From the NCBI RefSeq assembly GCF_001601815.1, contig NZ_LUKG01000033.1, positions 1 through 38,010 of the forward strand: DNA of 38,010 bases. Reading direction: 5' to 3'. How positions within the stretch are numbered: the stretch's first letter is position 1; every line of letters begins with the position of its first letter. The notes beneath the pieces are model-generated. The model did no database searches and had not been told where the DNA came from. It saw nothing but the letters and a program-made list of their open reading frames with translations. Shown here piece after piece: positions 7,267 through 15,688 of the stretch. A program made the position numbers and the translations under genes. Origin of the DNA: Flavihumibacter sp. CACIAM 22H1. GTDB lineage: Bacteria; Bacteroidota; Bacteroidia; Chitinophagales; Chitinophagaceae.

Positions 7267-9450
7267 ATGAAATTTTTAAGGTGGCTCCTGGTTTCCTGCA
7301 GTGTTCTGTTTGGTTGTTTCCGGGTTACGGGTCAAAAAGTTAATAATCAGTATAATCTTGCTATTCAAAAAACCAGTATACCGGTTCAGATAGATGGATT
7401 ATTGGATGATTCGGCCTGGAAAAATGCGGATGTAGCGCGTGATTTTTTTATGGTATTGCCCATGGACACCAGCTACGCAAATGTAAAAACAGAGGTCCGC
7501 ATGTCTTATGATGATCAGTTTCTTTACCTCGTGGCAGTTTGTTATCATGGGTCGGCTGGTGATTATGTAGTTGAGTCTCTCCGACGCGATTTTGCCTTTC
7601 AGAAAAATGATAATTTCCTGTTCTTCTTTGATCCGTTTGAAGATAAAACAAGCGGCTTTTCCTTTGGGGCCAATGCTGCCGGGGCTCAGTGGGATGGGTT
7701 TATTTACGAAGGGGGTAAAATGGACCTGAGTTGGGATCATAAATGGATATCCAAAGTGCTTAATTATGAAGACAGGTGGGTATTTGAAGCAGCCGTGCCT
7801 TTTAAGTCGATTCGGTATAAAAAAGGTATGACCAGTTGGGGAATTAATTTCAGCCGGAATGATCTGAAAACTTTTGAAAAATCGTCCTGGGCTCCCGTTC
7901 CCCGGCAGTTTCCAACGGTATCCCTTGCCTATACCGGAAACCTCAACTGGGATGCGCCACCTCCGGCTGCAGGAGCTAATATTTCCCTGATACCGTATGT
8001 ATTGGGCGGCCTGTCAAAAGATTATTCCAAAGCTACACCCACTGAATTCAGGAAAGATATAGGGGGAGACGCTAAAATCAGTATTACGTCTTCTTTAAAC
8101 CTCGACCTAACGGTGAATCCGGATTTCTCCCAGGTGGAAGTAGACCGCCAGGTAACCAACCTAGACCGGTTTGAGTTGTTTTTTCCGGAAAGAAGACAGT
8201 TTTTCCTGGAAAATGCAGACATCTTCGGAAATTTCGGATATGCCAATATACGGCCGTTTTTTTCACGACGCATAGGCCTGAATGTTCCTATCCAGTTCGG
8301 CGCAAGACTAAGTGGAAAATTGAACAAAGACTGGCGTATCGGTCTGATGGATATGCAAACCAAATCAGTGGCGGAACGGGATCTTCCTACACAGAATTTT
8401 GCGGTTGTTTCCCTGCAGCGAAAAGTATTTTCAAGATCTAATATCGGCTTCCTCTTTGTCAATAAACAATCCCTGCGCTATGAGCCCGACAAGGATCCGG
8501 TTACACCGGAAGCCAGGCAATACAACAGGACTATTGGTATTGAATATAATCTTGCTTCTCCTGGTAATTACTGGACGGGGAAAGCGATGTTGCTGAAATC
8601 CTTTAGTCCGGGAGGCGGACCCAGGACCATAACCCAGGCAGCGAATCTGAATTATACAAGCAGGCGACTGCTGCTTTCCTGGCAACATGAATATGTGGGC
8701 AAGGACTTTATAGCAGAAGTGGGTTATGTGCCCCGATCTGGGTATGTAAAAATGAATCCACAGGCCGGTTATCTTTTCTTTCCCAGGAAATCGGCTGTAT
8801 TAAGCCATGGCCCCTTGTTGCAAACCGTCTTTTATGCAAATGAACAGTTTCGAAAAACAGACTATGAACACAGTCTTACCTATCGTACTACGTTTAGAAA
8901 TCAGTCGGTGTTAAATGCTTACCTGTCTAAAACCTACATAGAATTATTAACGCCCTTTGATCCTACAAATACGGGGTCTGATTCTTTAGCTACGGGTACC
9001 CGGCATCGGTTTTCCACGGCATATATTGAATATATTTCAAAGCCCAAAAGCCTTTTTACCTATGCGGCCAATGTACGTTATGGCGGTTATTATAATGAAG
9101 GCACCCGCTTACAACTGACAAGTGAGTTCGGCTATCGCTTTCAACCTCATGTCGGAATTACAATGAGCAGTACGTACAATGATATAAGGATTCCGGGAAG
9201 CTGGGGAAGGCGGAGCTTTTGGCTAGTAGGTCCCCGGGTAGATATAACCCTTACCAATACGTTCTACTTTACAGCATTCGGTCAATACAATGAGCAAACA
9301 AAAAATATTAACCTGAATACCAGGTTACAATGGCGATACAAACCTGCTTCAGATTTTTTTATTGTATACACAGACAATTATCTGCCGGAATACATGGCAG
9401 TTAAAAACAGGGCATTAGTGGCAAAATTCACCTACTGGTTTAGTTTGTAA
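7267..9450 (+). CDS. DUF5916 protein with CBM9-like N-terminal domain (outer-membrane barrel)
   Basis: Protein of 727 residues from the ATG at 7267; an in-frame TTG at 7249 is possible, but the ATG gives a clean signal peptide (MKFLRWLLVSC ... VTGQ). Residues about 30-215 form a carbohydrate-binding family 9-like beta sandwich (IPVQIDGLLDDSAWKNA, then DDQFLYLVAVCYHG). The remainder is DUF5916, with NPDFSQVEVDRQVTNLDRFE and FFPERRQFFLENADIF, followed by many amphipathic strands of an outer-membrane barrel. The function of DUF5916 is not established. The gene lies 73 bp after the MarR-type gene and its stop codon abuts that of the convergent moaC-mogA gene. Confidence 0.88.
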   Translation: MKFLRWLLVSCSVLFGCFRVTGQKVNNQYNLAIQKTSIPVQIDGLLDDSAWKNADVARDFFMVLPMDTSYANVKTEVRMSYDDQFLYLVAVCYHGSAGDYVVESLRRDFAFQKNDNFLFFFDPFEDKTSGFSFGANAAGAQWDGFIYEGGKMDLSWDHKWISKVLNYEDRWVFEAAVPFKSIRYKKGMTSWGINFSRNDLKTFEKSSWAPVPRQFPTVSLAYTGNLNWDAPPPAAGANISLIPYVLGGLSKDYSKATPTEFRKDIGGDAKISITSSLNLDLTVNPDFSQVEVDRQVTNLDRFELFFPERRQFFLENADIFGNFGYANIRPFFSRRIGLNVPIQFGARLSGKLNKDWRIGLMDMQTKSVAERDLPTQNFAVVSLQRKVFSRSNIGFLFVNKQSLRYEPDKDPVTPEARQYNRTIGIEYNLASPGNYWTGKAMLLKSFSPGGGPRTITQAANLNYTSRRLLLSWQHEYVGKDFIAEVGYVPRSGYVKMNPQAGYLFFPRKSAVLSHGPLLQTVFYANEQFRKTDYEHSLTYRTTFRNQSVLNAYLSKTYIELLTPFDPTNTGSDSLATGTRHRFSTAYIEYISKPKSLFTYAANVRYGGYYNEGTRLQLTSEFGYRFQPHVGITMSSTYNDIRIPGSWGRRSFWLVGPRVDITLTNTFYFTAFGQYNEQTKNINLNTRLQWRYKPASDFFIVYTDNYLPEYMAVKNRALVAKFTYWFSL

Positions 9451-10365
9451 TCAGGCCCCGTGCCTAAATCCCTTCTTCACGTTAAACACATGGAGGACAG
9501 AAGGAAAAAGGGCATCTATAGATTCAGTAGCGCCGGAAGGTGAACCCGGCAGTGTCAGTACCAGCATATTCCCCACAAAGCCTGCAACTCCTCTTGATAA
9601 CATGGCATAGGGCATTCTTTGCTGTCCGTAGTTACGTGCTGTTTCCATTATGCCGGGTATTTCCTTATCAAGTAAGGGTTGAATGGCATCCGGTGTTACA
9701 TCTCTGGGTGATAAGCCTGTGCCACCAGCAAATAAAACCAACTGATAGGCTTGTTCCGCTAACTCTTTAACCATTTGCTGAATGGTGCTGAACTCATCTG
9801 CAATAACTTGCTGCGTTTGAACGCTGATGCCGTATTGCAGCAGTTTTTCGCGGATCAATTGTCCGGTTAAATCCAGGTTCTTTCCAGCTGCAATACTGTC
9901 AGAGCAAATTATTACCGCAGTTTTAAGGTCTACGCCTTGTTCGGTTTCCAGGTCGGTTTTACCCCCTTTTTTTTCTTCCAGGCGAATATGGCTGATTTCA
10001 ACTCCTTTATCAATTGGTTTAAGCATGTCATACAGCGTAAGGGCAACTAAGGAGGCGCCGTGCATTGCTTCCACTTCTACGCCTGTTTTATAAATAGTAT
10101 GAACTTCTACCCGTATAACAATACTTAGCGCTTCTGTGTGGTAGGTAATTTGTGCAAATTCAATGGGCAATGGATGGCAATCCGGTATCAAATCGCTAGT
10201 TTTTTTGATGGCCAGTAATCCTGCTGCCCGTGCAAACTCAAAAACATCTCCTTTAGGTACCTTGCGATTCCGGATGGCTTCCATCGTATGTTCGGAGGAA
10301 ACGGTAACAATTGCGGTGGCAATTGCCTTTCGAAGCGTGCTCGATTTATGTGTAATGGATACCAT
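9451..10365 (-). CDS. moaCB: Bifunctional MoaC/MogA molybdenum cofactor protein
   Basis: Fusion of 304 residues. The N-terminal half (about 1-150) is MoaC, cyclic pyranopterin monophosphate synthase, with KTSDLIPDCHPLP, GVEVEAMHGAS and KKGGKT. The C-terminal half (about 150-304) is a MogA/MoaB-type molybdopterin adenylyltransferase, with FAGGTGLSPRDVTPDAI and LPGSPSGATE. The protein therefore covers an early step, acting on the MoaA product, and the late activation of molybdopterin. Such fusions are common in Bacteroidota. It is the last gene of the Moco operon, 3 bp after moaE, and its stop touches that of the convergent DUF5916 gene, leaving no room for a terminator between them. Confidence 0.93.
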   Translation of the reverse strand: MVSITHKSSTLRKAIATAIVTVSSEHTMEAIRNRKVPKGDVFEFARAAGLLAIKKTSDLIPDCHPLPIEFAQITYHTEALSIVIRVEVHTIYKTGVEVEAMHGASLVALTLYDMLKPIDKGVEISHIRLEEKKGGKTDLETEQGVDLKTAVIICSDSIAAGKNLDLTGQLIREKLLQYGISVQTQQVIADEFSTIQQMVKELAEQAYQLVLFAGGTGLSPRDVTPDAIQPLLDKEIPGIMETARNYGQQRMPYAMLSRGVAGFVGNMLVLTLPGSPSGATESIDALFPSVLHVFNVKKGFRHGA

Positions 10366-10368
10366 GTT

Positions 10369-10812
10369 TTAGTTATTTATTTTCCACTGATGTCCCTGTT
10401 CTCCCAATAATTCCTTTCCCCATACCGGTAATTCGGCCTTGATCTTTTCTACCAGTTCAGTGCAGGCATCAATGGCAGCTTTTCGATGTGGAGCGGACGT
10501 AAATACAAACAGGCATATTTCACCTGTTGGTACCGTACCCAGGCTGTGGTATACATGTGCGCAGGTCAGCTGGTATTTTTCGAACATAAGTTCCCTTATT
10601 TCCTGCATTTTTTCCAATGCCATTGCCTCGTAACTGGTATATTCAATGGCAGTAACCAGTTGTCCGTTTACCTGGTCGGCTCTTACCTGTCCCAGGAAAA
10701 CACTATGTGCGCCAATAGTTGTTTTAACCTGGTGTTGCTGAATTTTGTCAGCTATAAAGCCTGGTGAAATGGCACCCTGTACAAAAATATTTTTTGGTTC
10801 TTTAGGAGGCAT
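10369..10812 (-). CDS. moaE: Molybdopterin synthase catalytic subunit MoaE
   Basis: Large subunit of molybdopterin synthase, 147 residues. With the thiocarboxylated MoaD it inserts two sulfurs into cyclic pyranopterin monophosphate to give molybdopterin. Family features include GQVRADQVNG, AIEYTSYEAMA, HSLGTVPTGE, the basic SAPHRKAA segment and the C-terminal KAELPVWGKELL with the conserved lysines. The start overlaps the end of the moeB-like gene by 11 bp, indicating translational coupling. Confidence 0.95.
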   Translation of the reverse strand: MPPKEPKNIFVQGAISPGFIADKIQQHQVKTTIGAHSVFLGQVRADQVNGQLVTAIEYTSYEAMALEKMQEIRELMFEKYQLTCAHVYHSLGTVPTGEICLFVFTSAPHRKAAIDACTELVEKIKAELPVWGKELLGEQGHQWKINN

Positions 10813-11932
10813 AGGTCGAATTTTTAAAAGAGAGTAACTGGTTTAAGCCACCTTCTAACTGATAGATTTCGGTTAATCCGGGGTATGCCGACTGTATTAT
10901 TTTAGCCGCTTTTAAACTTCTCGCTCCGGATTGACAGAATAAAATCATACTAGTTGGGCGGATCTCAGTAATACGTTCCGAAAGTTTACTTAGTGGGATC
11001 TGTACATAATCAAAATCGGAAGGAATAGGTAATTCACCCACCTCCCTTACATCAATCACCTGGATGAAAGCTTGCCGGATGCGTTGATAAAATGCCGGCG
11101 GCGATAATTCCTTCAGCTGGTTTTTTTCTCCGCATAACCAGGCATAATCTGTTTTTTCGAATGCCTCTTTTGTAATGGGCATTAAAGTGGCAGATGCCCG
11201 ATTTTTTGCTACCTGAAATACCTGAACATCGTTGGTTAACGCATTATAGGTGAACAACTGATCTGCCAGGGTACTTCCAATTTCTGCAATGAGTTTGATT
11301 ACTTCATTGGCCATCTGTATGCCAATAATGCCTGGTAAAACACCCAATACGCCGCCTTCTGCACAACTAAGGATCTCTCCCGGGCCAGGCGGCTCAGGAA
11401 AAATATCGCGGTAGTTTACGGACTCTTTGCCATTTGCATTAAATATAGCTACCTGTCCTTCAAATTGAGAAACAGCGCCCATTACCAATGGTTTGCCCAA
11501 TAATACACAGGCATCATTGAGCATGTATCTTGTGGAAAAATTATCTGTACCGTCGAGGATTATATCAAAGTTCTCCAGCACCTGCCAACAGTTCCCCGGT
11601 TCAAGTTTAACCGGAAATTCTTCAATTTGAAGGGCGGTATTCCGTTTTTTTAGTTCCCTGGCAGCAACAACGGTTTTTAGCTGTCCGATACTTTCTTCTG
11701 TGAACAATACCTGTCGGTGTAAATTGTTTACCTGCACCCGGTCAAAATCCACGATGCCGATGGTGCCTATTCCTGCTGCTGCAAGGTAAAGCAATGCGGG
11801 CGTTCCCAACCCGCCAGCGCCTACAACCAATACCCTTGACCTGGCAAGTTTCTGCTGTGCTTCTGCTCCAAATCCTTTCAAAGAAATTTGGCGTTGATAA
11901 CGTGCTGCAGTATATGGGTCAATTATTTTCAT
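10802..11932 (-). CDS. moeB: MoeB/ThiF-type adenylyltransferase with C-terminal rhodanese domain
   Basis: Protein of 376 residues that should adenylate the C-terminal Gly-Gly of MoaD. Residues about 5-250 are the E1-like ThiF fold: RYQRQISLKGFG, the nucleotide-binding VLVVGAGGLGTPAL, and LDGTDNFSTRYMLND. Residues about 280-370 form a rhodanese domain with VIDVREVGEL and the catalytic Cys in LFCQSGARS, which may deliver the sulfur for the thiocarboxylate. The zinc-binding CxxC pairs of E. coli MoeB are absent: the first site reads NYRDIFPEPP, and no CxxC precedes the linker. It overlaps moaD by 4 bp. Confidence 0.9.
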   Translation of the reverse strand: MKIIDPYTAARYQRQISLKGFGAEAQQKLARSRVLVVGAGGLGTPALLYLAAAGIGTIGIVDFDRVQVNNLHRQVLFTEESIGQLKTVVAARELKKRNTALQIEEFPVKLEPGNCWQVLENFDIILDGTDNFSTRYMLNDACVLLGKPLVMGAVSQFEGQVAIFNANGKESVNYRDIFPEPPGPGEILSCAEGGVLGVLPGIIGIQMANEVIKLIAEIGSTLADQLFTYNALTNDVQVFQVAKNRASATLMPITKEAFEKTDYAWLCGEKNQLKELSPPAFYQRIRQAFIQVIDVREVGELPIPSDFDYVQIPLSKLSERITEIRPTSMILFCQSGARSLKAAKIIQSAYPGLTEIYQLEGGLNQLLSFKNSTYAS

Positions 11933-12171
11933 CCGCCAGAAAATGGGGGTAATAAAGCAATTTTTGCGCCTGGTAAAATTACACCATCTTCCTGCAAAAC
12001 CTGTTTATCGACGGCTATTACAAATCGGTTATTGGCTAAGGCCGGATAAGCCTGTAACAGGGCCGTTTTGAATTGGCCCGTTGTGCCGGTATACGGCAGG
12101 TTTATATTGGTTTTTCCAATAACCTCTGTTAATTGACCAAATACCTGTATCTGGAGTTCCTGCTCGTTCAT
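11929..12171 (-). CDS. moaD: Molybdopterin synthase sulfur carrier subunit MoaD
   Basis: Ubiquitin-like protein of 80 residues ending in the required Gly-Gly (LLPPFSGG), which is adenylated by the MoeB-like protein and converted to a thiocarboxylate for MoaE. The body has the MoaD/ThiS beta-grasp pattern, with VDKQVLQEDGVILPGAKIALLPP near the end split over two strands. ThiS is the main alternative, but its place between the moeB-like gene and moeA in a Moco operon makes MoaD far more likely. It overlaps both neighbours by 4 bp. Confidence 0.92.
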   Translation of the reverse strand: MNEQELQIQVFGQLTEVIGKTNINLPYTGTTGQFKTALLQAYPALANNRFVIAVDKQVLQEDGVILPGAKIALLPPFSGG

Positions 12172-12905
12172 GCGTTCGTAAATAATAGTTTAAAGGAAGC
12201 CAGGCTCAATACAACTGCCAGAATATTTTTTAGGACAGCCTGCCGGAATTTCAATGACCCCATCCATGCACCCAAACATCCTGCTGCAAACGCAACCAGT
12301 ACCATACTTATCATTTCCTCGCTGAATTGTATTCCCTTATTAAGCTGGCCAACTAAGCCTGATAGCGAATTTACGAAAATGAAAAGAGCACTGATCGCCG
12401 CTGTTTGTTTTTGATCGGTCCATTTCAACAATAGTAACAGGGGCGACAGCAATATGCCACCTCCAATTCCAATTAAACCCGAAACAAAGCCAATACAGGC
12501 GCCGATAAGAACAGATCCGTACCTATGCGACGAGCGTAGCTCCGTTTCTTCTTTTTGCGAAAAAAAGAAAAAACGCAGTACCGGAAACAGTAGTAAAAGG
12601 CCAAGTAATTTCTTGTAAATGCCGCTCTCAAGGCTTAAACTACCTCCCAGGTAGGCCGTGGGTATGGACGCCAGGGCCAGGGGAAGAAAAATTTTCCAGT
12701 TAAAATGTCTGCCCCGGTAAAACTGAAGGAAAGCCATTAGGGAAACAAAAAGATTTAAAAGAAGGGCGGTAGGTTTCATGACTTCGGGGGCAACGCCATA
12801 AATGGCCATTAACGCCAGGTAGCCACTTGCGCCTCCATGCCCTACAGCTGCATATAAAAAAGCAACCACAAATAGTAACCCGTAGAAAACAGTTAGTGTA
12901 TCCAT
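12168..12905 (-). CDS. TSUP (TauE/SafE) family membrane transporter
   Basis: Integral inner-membrane protein of 245 residues with about eight hydrophobic segments in two related halves, typical of the sulfite/anion exporter TauE/SafE family. The conserved N-terminal GHGGASGYLA and the mid-protein GFVSGLIGIGGGILLSPLL motifs are clear. Family members move sulfite, sulfoacetate or related sulfur-containing anions. It lies inside the Moco operon, overlapping moaD by 4 bp and 9 bp after moeA, so it is co-transcribed. Sulfur-compound handling around a molybdoenzyme, or anion transport, are possible roles; substrate cannot be told from sequence. Confidence 0.88.
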   Translation of the reverse strand: MDTLTVFYGLLFVVAFLYAAVGHGGASGYLALMAIYGVAPEVMKPTALLLNLFVSLMAFLQFYRGRHFNWKIFLPLALASIPTAYLGGSLSLESGIYKKLLGLLLLFPVLRFFFFSQKEETELRSSHRYGSVLIGACIGFVSGLIGIGGGILLSPLLLLLKWTDQKQTAAISALFIFVNSLSGLVGQLNKGIQFSEEMISMVLVAFAAGCLGAWMGSLKFRQAVLKNILAVVLSLASFKLLFTNA

Positions 12906-12914
12906 ACGATTGGC

Positions 12915-14108
12915 TTAAGAAATAAGATGGATTTCTACAGGGGTTCCTGTATCCACCGCTTCGGTTTCTTCCGGTAAAAATACCAGACAGTTAGCCCTTG
13001 CAAATGAGTTCATTTTATAGGATTCCTGGGATGCCAGTAGGTGTACCGATGTTCCGTCGAAGTAGGCTTTCAGGAAAAAGGCTAGTCCTGGTTTTTTCCA
13101 ATATGGTTGCTGCAAGGGTACCTGTTTGTTTTCGGGAACTATGTTTTTTAGCATCATTTTGGAAATGGCTTCTGTAACATATTCGTAATAACAGGTCAGG
13201 ACGGATGCCGGATTGCCGGGTAATGCAAGTACCAGCTTCTTTTCTTTTTTTCCTGCAAACAGCGGCTTGCCCGGTTTCTGGCTGACTTTGTGAAACAACT
13301 GCTCCACGTCGCAAGCCTTGGTTGCGGCTAGCGTGAAATCATAATCGCCCACACTTATTCCACCGGTAATCAATACCAGGTCGTGCTGCTCTAGCGCCTG
13401 CATTAATGCACTGGTTAATGCATCCAGCTTGTCCTGTACCCTGATGATTTCATTGACCTGTAAACCGGATTTTTGTAAGGCGGCTTGCAGGCTGATGCCA
13501 TTGGATTCATACACCTGTCCATAGGCAAGTGGTTGTCCGGGTTGCTGCAATTCATTGCCCGTTATCAGTAAAGCGATGGATGGGGCGGGGTATACAGTGA
13601 CGCTGCTTATACCCATGCCAGCCAGAAAGCCTAGTGCTGCTGGGGTTAGTGGGGTGTTTTTGGCAAGGGCGAGTTCATTTTTTTTAATTTCTGTTCCTGG
13701 CAGCCGTACATTGTCTCCTTTTTTTATAGCCGAAAAATCGATGTAAAGCCATTCGTTTTTTCGGCTGGTTTTTTCCTGCATTACAACGGTGTCGGTACCT
13801 GCAGGTACAGGGGCTCCGGTAAAAATGCGAACGGCTTTGCCTTGCCCGACGGTATTATTGACCGGCATGCCTGCTGCAATTTCACCTATAATTTCGATGC
13901 CCCGGCCAGGCTGCCAATCGGCATATTTAAAGGCATAACCATCCATGCCGGATTGCGGGTAGGAAGGAATATCCATAGGGGCCAGTATATCCGTTGCAAG
14001 TACATAACCCAGGCTTTTGGCAAGGGGCCTTTCAACAGGAGTAAGCGTACAGGCGTTATCTCGAATTAAATGCTTGGCTTGGTGAACGGTTACCATCTTA
14101 TCCTCCAA
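12915..14108 (-). CDS. moeA: Molybdopterin molybdotransferase MoeA
   Basis: Protein of 397 residues that inserts molybdate into adenylated molybdopterin. Four-domain MoeA layout is visible: N-terminal PSYPQSGMDGYAFK, the gephyrin-like domain II with RIFTGAPVPAGTDTVVMQE, the MogA-like domain III with LITGGISVGDYDF and LALPGNPASVLTCYYEY, and a C-terminal beta barrel. It overlaps moaA by 11 bp at its start. Together with moaA, moaC-mogA, moaD, moaE and the moeB-like gene, it gives a complete route from GTP to Mo-molybdopterin. Confidence 0.95.
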   Translation of the reverse strand: MEDKMVTVHQAKHLIRDNACTLTPVERPLAKSLGYVLATDILAPMDIPSYPQSGMDGYAFKYADWQPGRGIEIIGEIAAGMPVNNTVGQGKAVRIFTGAPVPAGTDTVVMQEKTSRKNEWLYIDFSAIKKGDNVRLPGTEIKKNELALAKNTPLTPAALGFLAGMGISSVTVYPAPSIALLITGNELQQPGQPLAYGQVYESNGISLQAALQKSGLQVNEIIRVQDKLDALTSALMQALEQHDLVLITGGISVGDYDFTLAATKACDVEQLFHKVSQKPGKPLFAGKKEKKLVLALPGNPASVLTCYYEYVTEAISKMMLKNIVPENKQVPLQQPYWKKPGLAFFLKAYFDGTSVHLLASQESYKMNSFARANCLVFLPEETEAVDTGTPVEIHLIS

Positions 14109-15087
14109 TTGTAATCATTGTTCTGTTTTGTAATGCAGCCGTTTCGATTTTTTCAAAATCCTGGGTAAACTGACCTCCCAGCTCTTTTTTCTTGTGGGCA
14201 ATCGTTTGCTGAATCAGGGGCAATAGCTGTTGTCCATTGCGAAGCGGCGTCAATAAATCAGTTTCCGAACTGGAAAAAAGGCAGTTCTTAAGTTTTCCGT
14301 CTGCAGTAAGACGAAGCCTGTTACAGGTTGAACAGAAATTATTGCTCATGGTACTGATAACCGCAAAACTACCTGCATGGCCAGGTATCTGGTATTTTTT
14401 TGCAGTATCCTGTGCTGCGCTCTCCAGTGGTGTAAACTCGTATTGCCTGGCTGCTATTTCGAGAATTTCCTGCCAGGTCAGTACTTGGTTGCTGCTCCAC
14501 CGGTTTCCACTGAACGGCATAAACTCAATAAAACGAACATGCACAGGCGTGTTTTTTGTCCAGTTTAGAAAAGCAGGCAGTTCTTCTTCATTCAGGCCTT
14601 TCATTACCACTACATTCACTTTTACGTGGAAGCCTTCTGCAATCAGCTGCGATATGGAATCGTATACCTGCGGAAACTGATCGCGCCTGGTCATTACTAA
14701 AAACCGCTCTCTGTTCAGCGTGTCCAGGCTCACATTGATAGATTTTATGCCGTTTTTTTTTAGTGTAGGAATGAAGGACTGAATCCTGGTGCCATTGGTA
14801 GTAATAGTTAGTTCTACCGGCAGTGTAGCCAGTTGTTGAATAATGATGGCGGCATCTTTACGAACCAGTGGCTCACCGCCGGTTAATCGTATTTTTTTTA
14901 CCCCTAGTTGTACAAATTGTTCAGCAATGGTAAAAATTTCCGCTGCCTGCATTAATCGGCTGGCTGGAGTAAATGTATAGGATTCTTCCGGCATGCAATA
15001 AAAGCAGCGCAGGTTACAATTATCGGTGAGAGAAATTCGCAGATAATCATGCATCCTGTTAAAGGTATCGGTAAGGATCGTATTCAT
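14098..15087 (-). CDS. moaA: GTP 3',8-cyclase MoaA (radical SAM)
   Basis: First enzyme of Moco synthesis, 329 residues. The radical SAM cluster is the CxxxCxxC at C24, C28 and C31 (NCNLRCFYCMPEE). The second, GTP-binding [4Fe-4S] cluster is provided by NNFCSTCNRLRL and NCLF near residues 255-275. KIRLTGGEPLVRKD is the SAM-binding GGE motif. The C-terminus is GG, the tail required for activity in characterised MoaA proteins. It overlaps moeA and the mocA-like gene (4 bp). Confidence 0.97.
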   Translation of the reverse strand: MNTILTDTFNRMHDYLRISLTDNCNLRCFYCMPEESYTFTPASRLMQAAEIFTIAEQFVQLGVKKIRLTGGEPLVRKDAAIIIQQLATLPVELTITTNGTRIQSFIPTLKKNGIKSINVSLDTLNRERFLVMTRRDQFPQVYDSISQLIAEGFHVKVNVVVMKGLNEEELPAFLNWTKNTPVHVRFIEFMPFSGNRWSSNQVLTWQEILEIAARQYEFTPLESAAQDTAKKYQIPGHAGSFAVISTMSNNFCSTCNRLRLTADGKLKNCLFSSSETDLLTPLRNGQQLLPLIQQTIAHKKKELGGQFTQDFEKIETAALQNRTMITIGG

Positions 15088-15686
15088 TCCATTGCTTGCT
15101 TTAGTAATTCATAGTCGTTGGGTGTATCAATATCCAGGCCTCCTTCAGGAAAAGCCAGCAGGCACAGTTCCTCCTGGTATTTTTTTAATATTCTTTTTGC
15201 GCCGGTGTCACCTTCCAATTGCAGCAGCTCCTGAAAAAGCGATGCCGCAAACAGGGCGGGTGTTCCGGCCTGGTTATCGTAGACAGATGCTGCTATCGGC
15301 TTCCCGGATTCTTTCCAATTTAACCATATTTTTTTCAACAGCCCTTCAGTAACGGCAGGTTGATCGGCTACCATTAATAAAACCGCGTCTGGCCCAGGAG
15401 GGGGGGTAAGTGCAGCCCGGATTCCTGTAACTATACTGGAAGCTATTCCTTTTTGCCAATCAGGGTTATAGGCATAGCTGACTTGTAAACCAGCCAGGCT
15501 TTCCCTGATCAGCGGGTCCATTTCCCCTGTTACCACCACTACCGTACCCAGGTTTGCAGCAATTGCCTCGCTGGCAGCATGCCGTACCAGGGTTTTTCCT
15601 TTGAAAGGGAGCAATTGCTTAGGCCTACCCATCCGAACAGATCCGCCTGCAGCCAGTAAAACGATTGTTGCTTTCCTGCCCGTCAT
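15084..15686 (-). CDS. MocA-like molybdenum cofactor nucleotidyltransferase
   Basis: Nucleotidyltransferase of 200 residues in the MobA/MocA family. The signature LAAGGSVRMGRPKQLLPFKG binds the nucleotide; LMVADQPAV carries the metal-binding aspartate; ASVYDNQAGTPALF matches the MocA-type loop rather than MobA. MocA makes molybdopterin cytosine dinucleotide, the cofactor form of xanthine dehydrogenase-family enzymes. Its position 2 bp from xdhC supports this. Specificity for CTP rather than GTP is an inference. Confidence 0.85.
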   Translation of the reverse strand: MTGRKATIVLLAAGGSVRMGRPKQLLPFKGKTLVRHAASEAIAANLGTVVVVTGEMDPLIRESLAGLQVSYAYNPDWQKGIASSIVTGIRAALTPPPGPDAVLLMVADQPAVTEGLLKKIWLNWKESGKPIAASVYDNQAGTPALFAASLFQELLQLEGDTGAKRILKKYQEELCLLAFPEGGLDIDTPNDYELLKQAME

Positions 15687-15688
15687 AT

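Noticed and set aside
8022-8462. Minus-strand frame of 146 codons within the DUF5916 gene
   Set aside because: Antisense shadow of a conserved coding region, with no start context or homology pattern.
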